Assembly: GCA_018902385.1 (NCBI GenBank) | Contig: JABSSW010000039.1 | Span: 310,001 to 374,000 of the forward strand | Origin: Physcia stellaris | Lineage: Eukaryota; Ascomycota; Lecanoromycetes; Caliciales; Physciaceae | Length of the DNA: 64,000 nucleotides | Reading direction: 5' to 3' | Shown here: positions 49,242-61,616 of the stretch, one piece after another | Numbering within the stretch: position 1 is the first letter of the stretch | Layout of the letters: each line of letters begins with the position of its first letter | The notes under the pieces: generated by a model | The model's database searches: none | What the model saw: the letters and a program-made list of their open reading frames with translations, nothing else | What the model was told of the DNA's origin: nothing | Position numbers and translations under genes: made by a program

Positions 49242-52200
49242 CAATTTTCAAAACACGTCGAGAAACGACGTCGTCGTCAAAAAAACGAAAAAAAAATTGT
49301 TTAATCGTTTTGATAATGTCGCGATATTTGAAAAATGTATTTTTTGTTGTTTTCAATATACAACAAAAACGTTTCGAATTTTCATTTTTTTAGAAATTTG
49401 ATTAAATCGTCAAAAACGTTCGTATTGCGAGTCTCAATTGCAACGTTTCGTCGAAAAAAATGATTTAAATAATTGTTTTCGAAATTTAAATTTATAATCG
49501 TTTTGCGTAACACGATGATGACGTAATTTGCATTGAAAAATTTTGATTGATCGATTTGAAATAAAAAAAAAATGTCGAAACAAAAAAACGTTCGAAAAAA
49601 TTGCGTAATGAAATTATCGCACAAACGACATCGTCGATGATCGCAATGAATATCGAAATTTTTTTACGAAATGAATCGATTTTCGAAACAAAAAACGTTA
49701 AAATAAAATAATTATCGAAAAAAATCATCGAAAAACGAATAACGTTTTATTTGTTGAATTCGAAAATACGATCAACATTTGATTAAATAAATTCATTTAT
49801 ACGCAAAAAATTTGCAAAAATCAAACAAAATGCGACGTGCAACGTTGCATTTTTTTTAATGCGAATATCGAAAAATTGCAAAATATTTAGCAAAATATCA
49901 CGAATAATAATTTTTTTTTCACGTTTTTCGTTTTTTTCATACATACGTTTGATTTCATCGATTTCGCGTTGCAACAGAAATTCGTTGAAAACGTTAAAAT
50001 CGAAATATTTTCGATTCACGCAAACAGAACGTAATGTCGTGATATAAATTTTAATAATTTTCGATTTGAATCGTTTTATGCTCAACGAGTTCACTCAATC
50101 ATCGATAACGAAAATGTTGAAAAAAAATATTTGAAAATCATCAAATGCGCAAAATTTCACGTATAATTTGATTGCGAAATTGTAAATTTTGCGAATACTC
50201 GAAATCAAATTTCATTATAGAAAACGTGCTGTCATTCTGCTCAACGAAATCTGAATATATCAATATTTTGAAACGTCGTCGCTGAATGCGAGATTTAATT
50301 CGCGAATTGATCATGACGAGTTTGCAATTGTGAATATTCGTCAACGATTTTATCGTGTTCATTTCGCGAGAGTAAATCAATCAAATGATTAAATTTCGAG
50401 TTTAATCATTTCATTTCAACGAAAATATCGTGAAAAACAAACAACATAACGACGTTTCGAAACGACGTCATTGTCGAATCGTGTATCGTGTTTTTGATGA
50501 ATTCAAAACAAACGATTTGATTATCGCAATGAATGATGATTTTGTTATTTTCGAAATGAAATAATCATTGACGCAAAATTTTCAACACGATTCGCATTTT
50601 TTTGATTTGAATATCGAACATGCGATTACGATAGCGAGTTGAATATCGTAAATTGAATTTTTCGAGAAATTCGTTTTGACGATTACGAAATCAAAAATCA
50701 TCGATGTTTCAATTGTTTGAAACATTCGTTCAAATGTGATTCGAAAATTTAGACGAAATCGCTCGCAAAATTTTGATGTCGTTTCATTGAAATAGAAACG
50801 TTTGTCATCATTGCAAATTCAAACGCATTGTTTCAATGATTTTGCAAAATTTGTTGACGTTTCTAGTTCGATTTCGAACGATGTAAAATGAAATAAAAAA
50901 AAAACGTTCAAAAATGACGATTCTCGTGCAAAATGACAGAAAATTCACGAAAAAATCGATTTGACGATACGTGAAAAACTTTTTGATGAAAATCTCGTTA
51001 ACAAATTTCATTGTTCTCGTCAACTTTGTTGAAAAAAATCTGATTTTCATGATCTCGCTATCGAGTTCGATGTCTAAAAATTCGAATCTCGTATCAAATT
51101 TCTTTTTCTTTTGATTGATTTCGAAATCGAGATTTTGACAAATATTTTGTCATTTTTTTTTAAATGATTTCGAATTCGTGAAAAATTTCATAATGATCAA
51201 GAAATCGTTTAGATAGTGAAAAACTATGCGAAATTCGCAAATCTCGATCAGAATTCAATGCAACGTCTTAACAAATAAATCGAATAAAAAAAAAACAATA
51301 CGTAAATCGAACGATAGAAACAATTTCATATAATACATTTTCATTCATTCGAAATCGAGTAATCAACGATTCAAAAAAATCATCGAAATGTGTTTGAATG
51401 CATTGACGAGATTTTTTTTGAACATAACAACATTTCGTTTTTGAAATATGAATATTGCAATGATTTCATCGAACGTAACGTATTTCAAAATTTTTGCATT
51501 TTCGATAATGTTTTCATTGATTGAATTATTTTTGAAATACGAAAAATCGTGAATACGTTTTCATTCGTCGTCGTGTTTGAAAATCAAATTTAAAAACGAA
51601 CAAATGTAATTTGAAAAAAAAGAAAAAAACATTTTTGACATTCGTTGAACAATCAACTGCTTGTTGAAATCGACAATGAATATATCGAAAATTTCGTTGA
51701 TCGAACGATGATTGTTGAAAACAAAAAATTTTTTATTTTCGATATATTCGACGTTCGCGTTTCGTTTAATAATGTCAAACAATTTCGAAACAAAATGCTG
51801 ATCGAAATGTTTTAATAAATAAAATTTTCATGTTTTGATTTTCAATGACATTTTGATTTCGAGCGTGAAAATATTGTCGAGAACGACGTCATATAAAAGT
51901 CTCTTTGACGATCATTCGATCGAAATTGACATGATCATTTTACGAGAATAAAAAAGAAAAAGAAAAAAAAAAATCGAAAAAAAACGCATCGATCAATCAT
52001 TTGACGATTTTGATTTCGAAACATTCGAAATTGTCATGATTTGATTGTTGATATTTGATACAAACATGTTTTCATTTGCAAAATTCAAATTCGCAACGAT
52101 TGTTGTTATTGAACGCGTGACAAATTTCGTTATTAATTGTCAAACGATCGAGTTTTTTTTTGATCGTGCGTGAAATGAAAAACGATTGCGAATTCGTCGA

Positions 52201-53453
52201 TTTTTGATTGAATTCGATGACGACGATATTTTTGAACATTCAATCGATAATATCGTGTTTAATAATTCAATTGATAACGATGTTTTGATTCGTGCGTATA
52301 ATTCGAATTAAATTTTTTCATGTCAAATCATAATCGATGATCACGTTTTGTAAATGTATGTTTTCAAAATACGAAAACGATATTGATTCATGACGTAATT
52401 CAATTCGTATCGAATGTTCGAATGCGCAAAATCAAACATCATATTGCAATACATTTTCAAAAACGTCAACAAAATGTGAAAATTTTTGAAGATTTTCGCA
52501 CGTGCATCGACGAGAACGTTGAAAATCGTTCAAAAAAAAAAAAATTTTTGAGAGATTTCTGAAATTCAACGTGTTGTTGTACATTTTTTTGAGTATACGC
52601 AACGACACGTTGAAAAATTTTCTTTCAATTTTCGAGTATTCGAAATTGTTGTTTTGCAAAAAACTCGTACGAACTTTCTCTGTGACGAGAAATCAAAAAT
52701 TCGATGAATCAAAATATGAATTGATAAAATCGTGCGCAAAGAACACGTTTTGAAAATAAAAATTTTGAAAATCGAACATAGAAGACACGACGAGCAAAAC
52801 GATGAAAAAATGTAAAAAAAAAAAAAAAAACAACGTACGTTGAATAGCGAAATTGATATTCAATTGTTTTTTCATCTTTTTGATTTTCAATTGACGACGA
52901 AAATCAACATGATATTTTTTCAAATTTTGAATTTTTGTCGTTCTCGAACGTGATCGTCGAGTTTGAAATGAATCGAAAACGTCGTCGTCGTTTACGTCGA
53001 TGAAATCGAAATCGTTGTGAATGTCGAAATCGATTACGTTCTCGATTTGATTTTCGAGATGTTCAGACGAAGAAATGATTTTGCGACGAGTGTTGACGAA
53101 CTTTTTCGAGAAAAAACGCTTCGAGATGAAACGAAAACGTGTATCAAATTTGTCAATTCGATTACGACTTTCTACGTCGAAAATGATTCGTTTGATGACA
53201 AACGATTTGAATTTGAATTTGAATACATCATTGTCATTGCTTTTTTTGACGACGACGACATTGTTTTTGTCAAAAACGAAAATGAATTTGATGTTCATAT
53301 TGCGACGACGAGAAAACAATAAAATCGAGTTTTAATTATGTCGAACGAAATGTTACATCAGAAAATGTGCGAAAATCGAAGAATTGAGATATATTACATC
53401 AAAAATTGATGTAAAAGTTTTTACAATTGATTTTTGCAAATATTTGCAAAAGA

Positions 53454-53582
53454 AAAGACGAAAAATGAAAAATGAAATGAAAAAAACAATGATTTTCTAT
53501 TTAACTAAAAGGTCGATTTCTTCAAGCTTTTTTCATTTCGTCATTTTTGCATTAGCATTCATGTCTAATCTGAACGATTTAT
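53454..53582 (-). repeat. Split direct repeat A1 of the Ngaro-type element
   Basis: Outer copy of 48955-49080. It keeps GGTCG, AAGC and TAGC where A2 has A or T. Confidence 0.85.
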
Positions 53583-54335
53583 TGCGAAAGCAATTAGTAA
53601 TGCGTTTTCAAGAAATTCAATTGTCATTGTTTCTTCAGATCAGATATAAATAGTATGTTAACAATATATTATCTAAAAATATGAAATGAATTTTTCATAT
53701 GATTTCTCGATTCTCATTCAGCGAATGAATTTTCAATAGATTGAGAATACACTAACAGAAAGAATTATATAATTCATCAAACAAATCTCAATGATTTCAA
53801 TATATTGAGAATACATTAAGAAGACTTTTATCAAAGTGAAAGCAAAACTCATCTTCGCTTTCAAGAAAAACTGTGCCGAACATTTGAAATTTAATTTTTC
53901 ATGATCGCTTTTTGTTGCATACATTGCTCAGAATATGAAAGCGAAAGCGATCTCGAGAACGATGAGGAAGATACGGACTGCTGGCGCTAGACGTCTAGTT
54001 GAAGATCAAGATTTGCAAAGAGGGCCAATGTAGCTGATATAATAGCCATCATCTAAAACCTTCTTCAGATGACGAGTCAGAACACTCTTGCTATCCAAAA
54101 ACAGAAATCTGAGCTGAAAAGATGACAGGAGAACGGCGGCTCATATCGCACGGCAGTCATAGTCTCTTTGGCGATCAGATGCTCACATGCAAGTCGCGCT
54201 CATTATATATAGGAGCGAGTAACATGATCTGATTTTATTTGAGTGATGAAGTTATCATGAATTTATTTGAGTGATGAAGAAGTCTATCACTGCTGCTGTT
54301 ATCATGATGGGATTATGCGTGAAGGGGATAATCAA
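53583..54335. other. Intergenic region, no supported gene
   Basis: Moderately AT-rich up to about 53930, with two similar TCAATAKATTGAGAATACA phrases near 53735 and 53800. It is balanced afterwards. Ends with ATAATCAA (54328-54335), the target duplication of the next element. Confidence 0.4.
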
Positions 54336-55026
54336 GGCTAGCAGTATACGGACCCCCCATCTTGGTAAATGGACCTCCCGCGTTCGGTAAATGGACTCCC
54401 CTACCCGGAACCGCCCCCGGAGTCGTTCCCGGGAACCTTCCGGCCCATATCTCTCGCCAAAGTTCGATCTTGCCATACAAAAGTGATCTTTCTGTTGGAG
54501 ATACCTCAAAGCAATCTATTTACTATCTACTTGTCTATCTGTCTATCCAACTCTCTACCTCTCTACCTCTCTACCTCTCTACCTCTCTACCTCTCTACTT
54601 TCCTACCTCTCTACCTTTTTGCTTCCCTACTTATTTACCTCTTCAGCTACCTTCCTACCTGTTTATCGTGATGGGTAAATAGGTGGGTAGATAGGTGAAT
54701 AGATAGATGATAGTAGATTGATAGAAGATGCGAGAGATAACTTCATGTTTCGCATCTAATCATGGCTTTGTCTCTGCATTTATCTCGGACAATAACATGA
54801 ACTGTTGAAATGGTTGAGTGTCTCCAATGAAAATGTCCTTTTTGTATGGCAAAATCGAGCTTTGACAGGAGATGGGGGTCGAAGGACCTCCGGGCTGGGT
54901 TCCGCGGGGGCGAGGACGGTTCCGGAGGGCGCGGGGGCGGTTCCGGGGGCGGTTCCGGGTAGGGGGTCCATTTACCGAACTCGGGGAGTCCATTTACCAA
55001 GATGGGGGGTCCGTATACTGCTAGCC
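54336..55026. mobile_element. Fold-back MITE with 8-base target duplication (691 bp)
   Basis: Terminal inverted repeats begin GGCTAGCAGTATACGGACC on both ends and extend, with small gaps, for about 170 bases (54336-54510 and 54840-55026), including GTAAATGGACC phrases and the AAAGTTCGAT core. Exact 8-base duplication ATAATCAA at 54328-54335 and 55027-55034. An 8-base duplication and no coding fit a hAT-type non-autonomous transposon. It is not RIP-damaged. The centre is a pyrimidine microsatellite. A G-run-rich arm lies at about 54890-54970. Confidence 0.85.
54540..54630. repeat. Microsatellite (CTCTACCT)n
   Basis: About seven tandem copies of CTCTACCT with variants, between the arms of the MITE. 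Confidence 0.9.
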
Positions 55027-55034
55027 ATAATCAA

Positions 55035-58000
55035 TTTGAAATGTCTAGCTTTGAAGTCTTTGGGTTTTTGTCATGATAAGCGTGTTTTTCAATGGAGAAA
55101 GCCGCGCACATTGAATACTAGTGGAAGAGAGGAATTTAGTGAGAGATGATAACTGGAGAATAGAGGTACTCTTCGTGTTTCAGGTCAGAAAAACAGAATA
55201 CTGTAGCTTCCAAGACTGAAAATGGATGACATCCTGAAGGAATGATAAGAGATTACCATGTTCGGTAACTACGACAGCTCGTATCATGACCTCGAAACGT
55301 GACTGTATCTTTAGTGTTAGTTCCCGAGCTGATATCGTCTTTTCTCTCCCTGTAAGAAGCATTGTAAGGCTAGGCATCCACAAAGCTATGGACGAAGAAA
55401 TGATTAGATTGAAAGAAACGACTGAAAAAAGAAAAAGAAAAAGATATATAATTTTGTATCTTGATCGATAAGTTGCTGCTAGCTTTAATTTGCTTTTGAT
55501 CGAGATATATGCCCCAGTAAAGGATCCCCTCCACAAGACAAGGGAACGAAGCTACGGCTGCCACAAAGATATTGCAATGTGCCATTCACAGTTCAGAGTG
55601 TGATGAAGCAGGCTGTGATGAGCTAGGTTGAAATAAGTCGATGAAAGTTTGAGGCAATGTCCGCTAAGAGCTGAGACAACCTCTCGTGTGAGAAATCTTC
55701 TCTGATGAGGTGTGCTTGTCTGAGAAATCAGTCTTTCAGTGACTTTGTAAGTTGAGCGTGAAGATACAGAAAATTATTGCTAGGATAAAGTATAGAACAG
55801 TAAGAATGGTCAATGCTTTCGAAGTTCGAACTTTTAGATGCAGCATAACTAAATCCTCTGAAGCGAGATTGAAATAAGATGAGACATGACTTGGGTTGAA
55901 TCATGATTCGAAGAGTGTTTTTGAATATAAATCTGCAAATGGAGGCAATCTGGTGAGGATACCAGTGAGGTAGGGTAGATGAGTGAATTCGAATCATTGA
56001 GATTGCGTTTAGAATTCGAATTACGGAATCCGTGGGAGGGAAGAGTGTACGACAAGGAGCTCTAATTTAGCAAAAAAAGAAATTGAAGATGTAGAGAGAA
56101 AATCAGCGACAGAAATTGAGGTCTCATACGCAGAAATCAGAGACAGCCTAACCGCGCTTGTTAAGTATTCAAGTTCCACGACGCAAAGCTGTCTCCTCGA
56201 CCTCAATTTCATCGCTGGGGATCGTGATGGTGCTTGATGAGACTGTCTGCGTCGCTTATATAGCCCCATCGAAGTTCCTTTGAACTATCCAGCATCGCAT
56301 GATGTAATATCCAAAGATCTCGGAGTTGCGAGCTAATGTACCGTCCACTAGAATTCAAGAGACGAACCTGATGAGTCACATCTAGTTTTCAGAGATGAGG
56401 AAAGTCTCGAAAGAAAGGAATCCGACACGTATATTTGATGACTGAGTGCAGACCGAGCCCAAAGGAGTCAAGACACAATTGACTACCGTTGAAACCAGCT
56501 CGCCATCTCCCAGGAACCCCTTGGCAAAGACCTCCATTTTTGTCCTTAAGGTCCGTAACGTCAAAGTATTCGGCTAACAAGCGTCCTCGGTAGGAGAAAG
56601 CATATGGTGCTTGGTAATGTCTCCAGCTTTCAACGCTCATGTATTTGGGTCTCGTCAGCGGAATGTTCTTGGCAATCTCACATAGCTCTTCCGTCGTTTT
56701 GCGCCGAGAAAGCTTCTTCTTCTCTGACTCTATCAGTTGCAATCTTCTCTCATCTGTCTGTTTCCTCTTCTTCTTCTCTATTGTACGTTACCTGTCTTCG
56801 TCCGACACTGGGGCAGTCCTCTTCATAGCTTCGATCGCAGTTGCGCTTCTCATACGAAGTTTTTCATGGTTTAAGAGGAGGGCTGTTATCTACTATCTAA
56901 CTGAGCAGAAGTGTAAGGCAAGTCCGTCCCTTAACAAAGCTAGTGAAGCTTCTTTATTGATCAGTCATAACGTTGATACGAGTACACTGATATAAGATTT
57001 AAACAGCAACGAGAAAAAATGAAACTGATAAGTCCATATGAGTGACGATATATGCGATATCAAAAGATAAAATCATGTCTTAACTTGTTTGCACAGGAGA
57101 AATTCGATATATAGCAAGGAGAGAAGAATATACAAGTGTCGAAAGCGAATCGATACAGATATCAAAAGTCGTTAATTCGGAAAGTGAAAAGTGCGTGATT
57201 TTGAAATATATATATACTCATCTTAAAAATTCGCGAGCAACAGCTCATCAATAGTGAAATCTATTCTCAAAAAGCTGTTGATGAGCGTACAAGATTTTAA
57301 AATCAAAGAGTTCAACGGTCATTCTGACGATGAGAAAAGAGTGATACGACGAGATGCTGATAGTACGTATCCTGTCTCTGGGATAAATCGTGAAGATGCG
57401 ATTGGACTTCACGAGAATGGAGTGGATATTTTTGGATGTCATACTTGTGGGTGTGGAAGAGGGGGGATGAGAGGCTTTCGTATAACAAGTTTGCCCAGTG
57501 AGGTGTGTGAGATAGCTGGATTTTGCATTCATAAGAAATAGAGTAAGAATCAGCAAAAATGTACTAGATCTCGGGTCAGCTAAGTAGTATCTTTATAACC
57601 GAAGAGGACTAGACCATCAGATGAAGCCTCAAGATACGCACAAAGACTTGGAAATGTATCGCTTGATACTCTCCCTGAAAAATCATCATGACCGATTTTT
57701 AGGAGCTGATATATATATACGGTTTTCTATGTACCTTTGTTTTTTAGAATTCTTCATGGCTGTTTGACGGGACGCTTGTCGAAATGTGGTTTTCCAGATC
57801 GCAGTTGGTGGAAGACAGCGAAGCAGAGTTGTCGTTTCCTACATTTCATCCCGATGTCTATTAGCTTCCCAAGCTGAGTCTTTAATAGACTGTGAAGTCT
57901 ATGATTCTCGCGGATCATAGGCCATCCCCAAGTGTAAGGTATATCCAAGTGCGAGCACTGCACCCAAGCAGGGGGATGAGGATACCAAACATCTTTCTCC

Positions 58001-58078
58001 CAGAAACTCCAAATACTGGTCCCGGGTCAAGGCTCCCAAAACAACCAAGTCAATCCATCTTATCCATTTACCCAGACA
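55035..58078. other. Intergenic region with one coding-like stretch
   Basis: Three kilobases, moderately AT-rich, with no recognised domain. Open frames at 55180-55540, 56.0-56.3 and 57.25-57.55 kb overlap on opposite strands and look accidental. The best candidate is listed separately (56389-56790, minus). Confidence 0.4.
56389..56790 (-). CDS. Coding-like exon, hypothetical
   Basis: About 130 codons, with a Lys/Arg/Glu-rich helical start (KKKRKQTDERRLQLIESEKKK, part of it) followed by a mixed segment with RPKYMSVESWRHYQAPYAF, YRGRLLAEYFDVTDL and RWRAGFNGSQLCL. Composition and length suggest real coding. No start codon context or upstream exon is convincing, and a potential start (MRSATAIEAMKR) about 130 bases upstream is not joined by a good intron. 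Family unknown. Confidence 0.3.
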
Positions 58079-59825
58079 TCACGAAATACCAACAGAAACA
58101 TTCCTCGTCCCCTCCCAAAACCCAGTCCCGTTCCAGAACTCCTCCGCCAAGACGGAGCCATTCAACTGATGATAAACATGCGTCTGCGTCCCATTGCCCG
58201 CAACCGCACTGCCCATCCTGCGAAACGGAAACGGGGTCTTCGGCACGGGCATGGTGTCGAGCTCGAATCCGGGCCCCGGGTCGCCTTGCAGGTTCGTGTC
58301 GTTGATCCACATCGCTTGGCCGCCTTCGAGGATCGTGATGTCTGTTTGGCTGACGTTTTTGAATCTGCCGGAGATGGGGCCGATGATCGTGCCTGACATG
58401 CCGCCCATTCCATCTGTCGAAAATAGATAGGTTAGAGGGCTTAGCTTTTTATTCTTAATTTTTTGTAGGAAAGGAAGAAAAGAGAACTTTGAATGACCAC
58501 GCAGGGAAGTTGGGGGACTCACTTGGTCCCTCAAGTCCTGACGAAGTTGGGGAGGGCGGATAGAAAGAAAGACCGATGATTCCTAGGGTGGGAGGCGCAG
58601 TACCGTTCCTGGTGAAACAGTAAAGCCATCTGCCAACAGTTGACATCGAAGGGCTACAAGTTCCCGTGAACTGGAGTGTGCCGCGAGTGGCCGTTGTCTC
58701 ATACTGCGAGCTTGCACTGGCCAGGAATTGGCTGCTCAAATTGAACCACTGAAACTTATGGGCGCGGTCGAAAGAACGCCACATGATGTTGACTACGCTC
58801 GAAATATCTTCGTAGACGAGGAGTATTCCATCGGTGTAATCGGCGGAGACCAGTGCGGCTGATAGGTGCCGCGAGTCAGGGTTTACAGGGGTTTTCGGAA
58901 AGGTGCTGTCGAGTAGGGAGTTGGCCTTGCAGACGGTATCGTCTGCACGGCCGCCATCCCATGATACACAGCTCAGGGTGTTTTGGTCTGCAGTCACGTA
59001 GAATAGAATCCAACTCTGTTGAGATCCGTTCAGCCCTTGGATCCCGCGAGTAGATTATTACTTACATCATTTGTGTGTACCGAGGAGCCATTTGGCCAAT
59101 ACACTGCAGCTAGCGGTGTATTGTTCTTCGCATTAGTAACCACCTGAAAGTCAGTCGTGGTCTCAGATGCCCACGCCTGCCCCTTCTGGGAGTACATAGC
59201 TAGACGAACAATCCCGGACGCTTCCTGGAAGAAAACCCGCCGGTCTAGATTGGGAAGGGTAAGTGCGGCGATTGAGGTGTCGTTCATAATAGCATGCTTA
59301 GATTGCTGGATACTGGACGTTGCGTTCGCTTGTCCACCCGGCGCTGCCGATGTTGTATTTGTAGATGTCGTTGCTGAATCTGGCACGCTTTCCTGGCTGG
59401 CATTGTTTTTATGTCGGCGCGTCAATCCTACGCCGAGACCGACGCCCAGAGCAACCGCTACCAAGAAGAAGATGAGGAGAGCCAGCCTCCTGCGCGAAGC
59501 CAACCTTCTACGCGAATCAAGATCTGCTTTAGCGCTGTCGGGCTCGGATTTATCGAAGCTCTCCTCAGATGAGGTGGGTATTGCTTCTGGTAGAGAGCGA
59601 TCATAGGCAGTTTGGAGACCAGACTTTGGAGTTACCTACTCAGTCGTTAGATGCGTGATATATCCGACCCATTGTTATATGCACCTCAGGAGCACTATTA
59701 CCCCCGCGATTAACATTCACCTCCGGAGCACCGTCATCTTCGCGATATTGGGGTGCCAGTGCCGCAGGGTCGACTTCCGGGGCATGAGCAGCTGGGTCGC
59801 CTCTAACATTTCCATTCTGCGCCAT
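58079..59825 (-). CDS. Type II membrane protein with lectin-like (fucose-lectin-type) ectodomain
   Basis: Exons 59825-59685, 59635-59066, 59015-58523 and 58413-58079 give 512 residues. The introns are 49, 50 and 109 bases; the first holds a CTAAC branch site. Residues 1-97 are polar, with repeated APEV phrases, and end in a basic RRRLASRRR anchor. One membrane helix spans about 98-118 (LALLIFFLVAVALG onward). The ectodomain (about 120-512) has about ten N-glycosylation sequons and beta-rich segments such as SGIVRLAMYSQ, SWILFYVTADQNTL, GILLVYEDIS and TLGIIGLSFYPP. These fit the repeated blades of fungal fucose-specific-lectin-like proteins, many of which share this N-terminal anchor. The lectin assignment is by pattern only; sugar binding is unproven. 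The gene looks intact. Confidence 0.72.
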
Positions 59826-60590
59826 CTGACTCCCAGCTGCGGGACATGTAAGGATGACGGAGGAGACGATGTGAAGAAAGACGATAACGCAGCCATCGAT
59901 TGAGGCAGTGTACCTTGCGCCATCGAGATCCTCCCGTCTTGAAGAGTCCCAGGTTGCGGCGCAGACGGTCTTGGCGGATCCTGCAATCTCATCTCGTCGG
60001 CAAGCGACAGCGACTTCAATCAACAGCCAATCAACAGCCTTTGGCATCAGAATCTAAAAGCGCATAAATCACGACTTGAAACATTTTCTATTTTCTCCTC
60101 TCTTTCTTCTAGGTTTCAGCATAGAAAGAACGAAACACATCGTTCAACTGTCTTCTAATTCTCGACCGATTTTACTCTTTTCTTTCGCCTTTCCAATAAT
60201 CACAAAAGGGATTAATATAATGCTTACTACGATTCGATCGCACACCTCGACAATCTTTAAACCTCTAGCTCCGCCAGTAGTAGCAAACACTGGATACTAG
60301 AGTACCTTAACGGTAAAGTATCTTCCAGTTTACCAATTCGCATAAGGTAAGCGAAACCGCCAGCCCTTATCTAATCTTATCGCTCCCCTCCACCCCTCTC
60401 CAAGTACTTTACGTCACCAATGACTTCACAGCCGCCATTCCCTCTATCCTCCTACCTCTACCCATTCCTCTGTTCTTATCCAAATATCCTCAAAAGTCCA
60501 TCCATCCTACATCCCACATACCCTACAAACCTCAGCACATCCAACTTCCCCTCGAAAAACCCAAGAGCAGACCGAGATCCCTGCGCAAAA
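59826..60590. other. Intergenic region between lectin-like gene and a small ORF
   Basis: An open frame runs upstream of the lectin-like start to 60047, but the Met at 59825 is preferred because the N-terminal extension has mixed, domain-free sequence. The rest should hold two divergent promoters. A CT-rich leader lies before 60591. Confidence 0.4.
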
Positions 60591-60710
60591 ATGTCCATGA
60601 ACGACGTCAACCTCGCGCCAGGCAACAACAACCAGCCGATCAAAAGCACAGGGGCCGAGAAAGAGGGCGAGAGCGTGCAGGCGCTGGGCGGGGGCAAGGT
60701 CGTTGGTTAG
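60591..60710 (+). CDS. Small hydrophilic protein, hypothetical (39 residues)
   Basis: MSMNDVNLAPG... ends ALGGGKVVG. The start has an excellent fungal context (CAAAAATGTC), follows a long pyrimidine- and CA-rich leader typical of a fungal 5' UTR, and the frame is Gly/Asn/Glu-rich and soluble. No domain. It could be a genuine microprotein or the first exon of a longer gene; a GTTAG just before the stop offers no clear intron. Confidence 0.4.
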   Translation: MSMNDVNLAPGNNNQPIKSTGAEKEGESVQALGGGKVVG

Positions 60711-61616
60711 CCCCCCTTCAGCTTCTCGGTCCAGGAATACCAAAAAAAAAAAAGAAATCCCGCGGCTCCCTCTACATGAAAACAAAGAAGCGATTGACGT
60801 TTTCCATTTTCGTGTTTTCTTCCAGCGGGATTTTTTATCGCTGTCCCTATCTACCGTTTTGGGCTCAATTGGTATGAGGACTACGAGCTGATATAAAATT
60901 CGCGATAGAACCGCCCTCAATCGGCTCAGGCACCGGGTCCTCGGGCCAGCGCCGCGAGGAGGAGTTGAGGGCCAAGGTCCCCGGGTTGGAGGAGAAGGAG
61001 AAGATGGAGCAGGGGAAGTGAGATTGGCCGGTGGGTGTGATTGTTGAGTCAAGAGGGGCTGGGTAGGTAATATGATAATTTGCTGGTATGGAGATTGGAA
61101 GATGAAGCGGGGAGATGGTTGATGGAACACCTTTCTGCGCGGAATCCAGCATCTCATACTCGTATGTATTCTTGCGTTGCTCGGAACCTTCAACATGATC
61201 ATCCGAACAGGTCGGTAGTTCGAACTCAGCACGCTTGGTAAAGTCTGTTGGCCTTCTCGCACCCCCCCCCTTTCCCATTCAAGCTTCAGAAGACTATTGA
61301 TCGTTGGCTCTAGCTCAAGAGATTCGAGTTCGACTTTACGTTGTGGGTATCTATTTCTTGTTATTGCGTGGTGGTACTGCTGCTGTCGTGTTTGGATTTC
61401 TCTGAAAGTAGAATGAGTTCAAAGTGTCTCTTTTCGTTATCAACAAGAAACCTCCAATCCCCTCTCCTCTCCACCACAACAACTTCTCCGCCCATTCACC
61501 TCTACTCTACCCCCCCGCTCATTATCAGGCCGTTCCATCCTCAATCACTCTCCCAACCAATAGCAACACCAGCAACCCCATTTCGCGCCACTCCCCCATC
61601 GATACCCGGGGATATT
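60711..61616. other. Intergenic region downstream of Argonaute
   Basis: Holds the 3' region of the Argonaute gene. It includes an A12 run near 60740 and a C9 run near 61262. Overlapping open frames on both strands (60.5-61.3 kb) show no domain. Confidence 0.4.

Larger units (their letters stand above)
48692..53582 (-). mobile_element. Ngaro/PAT-type tyrosine-recombinase retroelement (DIRS order), decayed
   Basis: On the minus strand, remnants occur in this order: a gag-like part (about 52.4-53.3 kb), reverse transcriptase (about 51.3-52.2 kb, weak), DIRS-type RNase H with an FLSFCTRIV block (about 50.8-51.1 kb), and a tyrosine recombinase (about 49.38-50.1 kb) with YITTLRSV, RDILL and AFCLIFANFLRINEF phrases and a worn HxxR box near 49.46 kb. 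The termini form split direct repeats, A1 (53582-53454), B1 (49241-49079), A2 (49080-48955) and B2 (48855-48692), the hallmark of Ngaro/PAT elements. No target duplication was seen, as expected. Complete in layout, broken many times. Confidence 0.8.

Noticed and set aside
53017-53335. Plus-strand open frames of about 90-100 codons
   Set aside because: They lie opposite the gag-like part of the Ngaro-type element and are composition artefacts.
54336-55026. Tc1/mariner or Fot1 origin suggested by TA next to CAGTATACGGACC
   Set aside because: The inverted repeat extends outside the TA to GGCTA, and an exact 8-base duplication flanks it, which fits a hAT-like insertion better.
61195-61275. tRNA-like block with a GTTCGAACT loop motif
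   Set aside because: No acceptor stem or anticodon arm could be paired on either strand.
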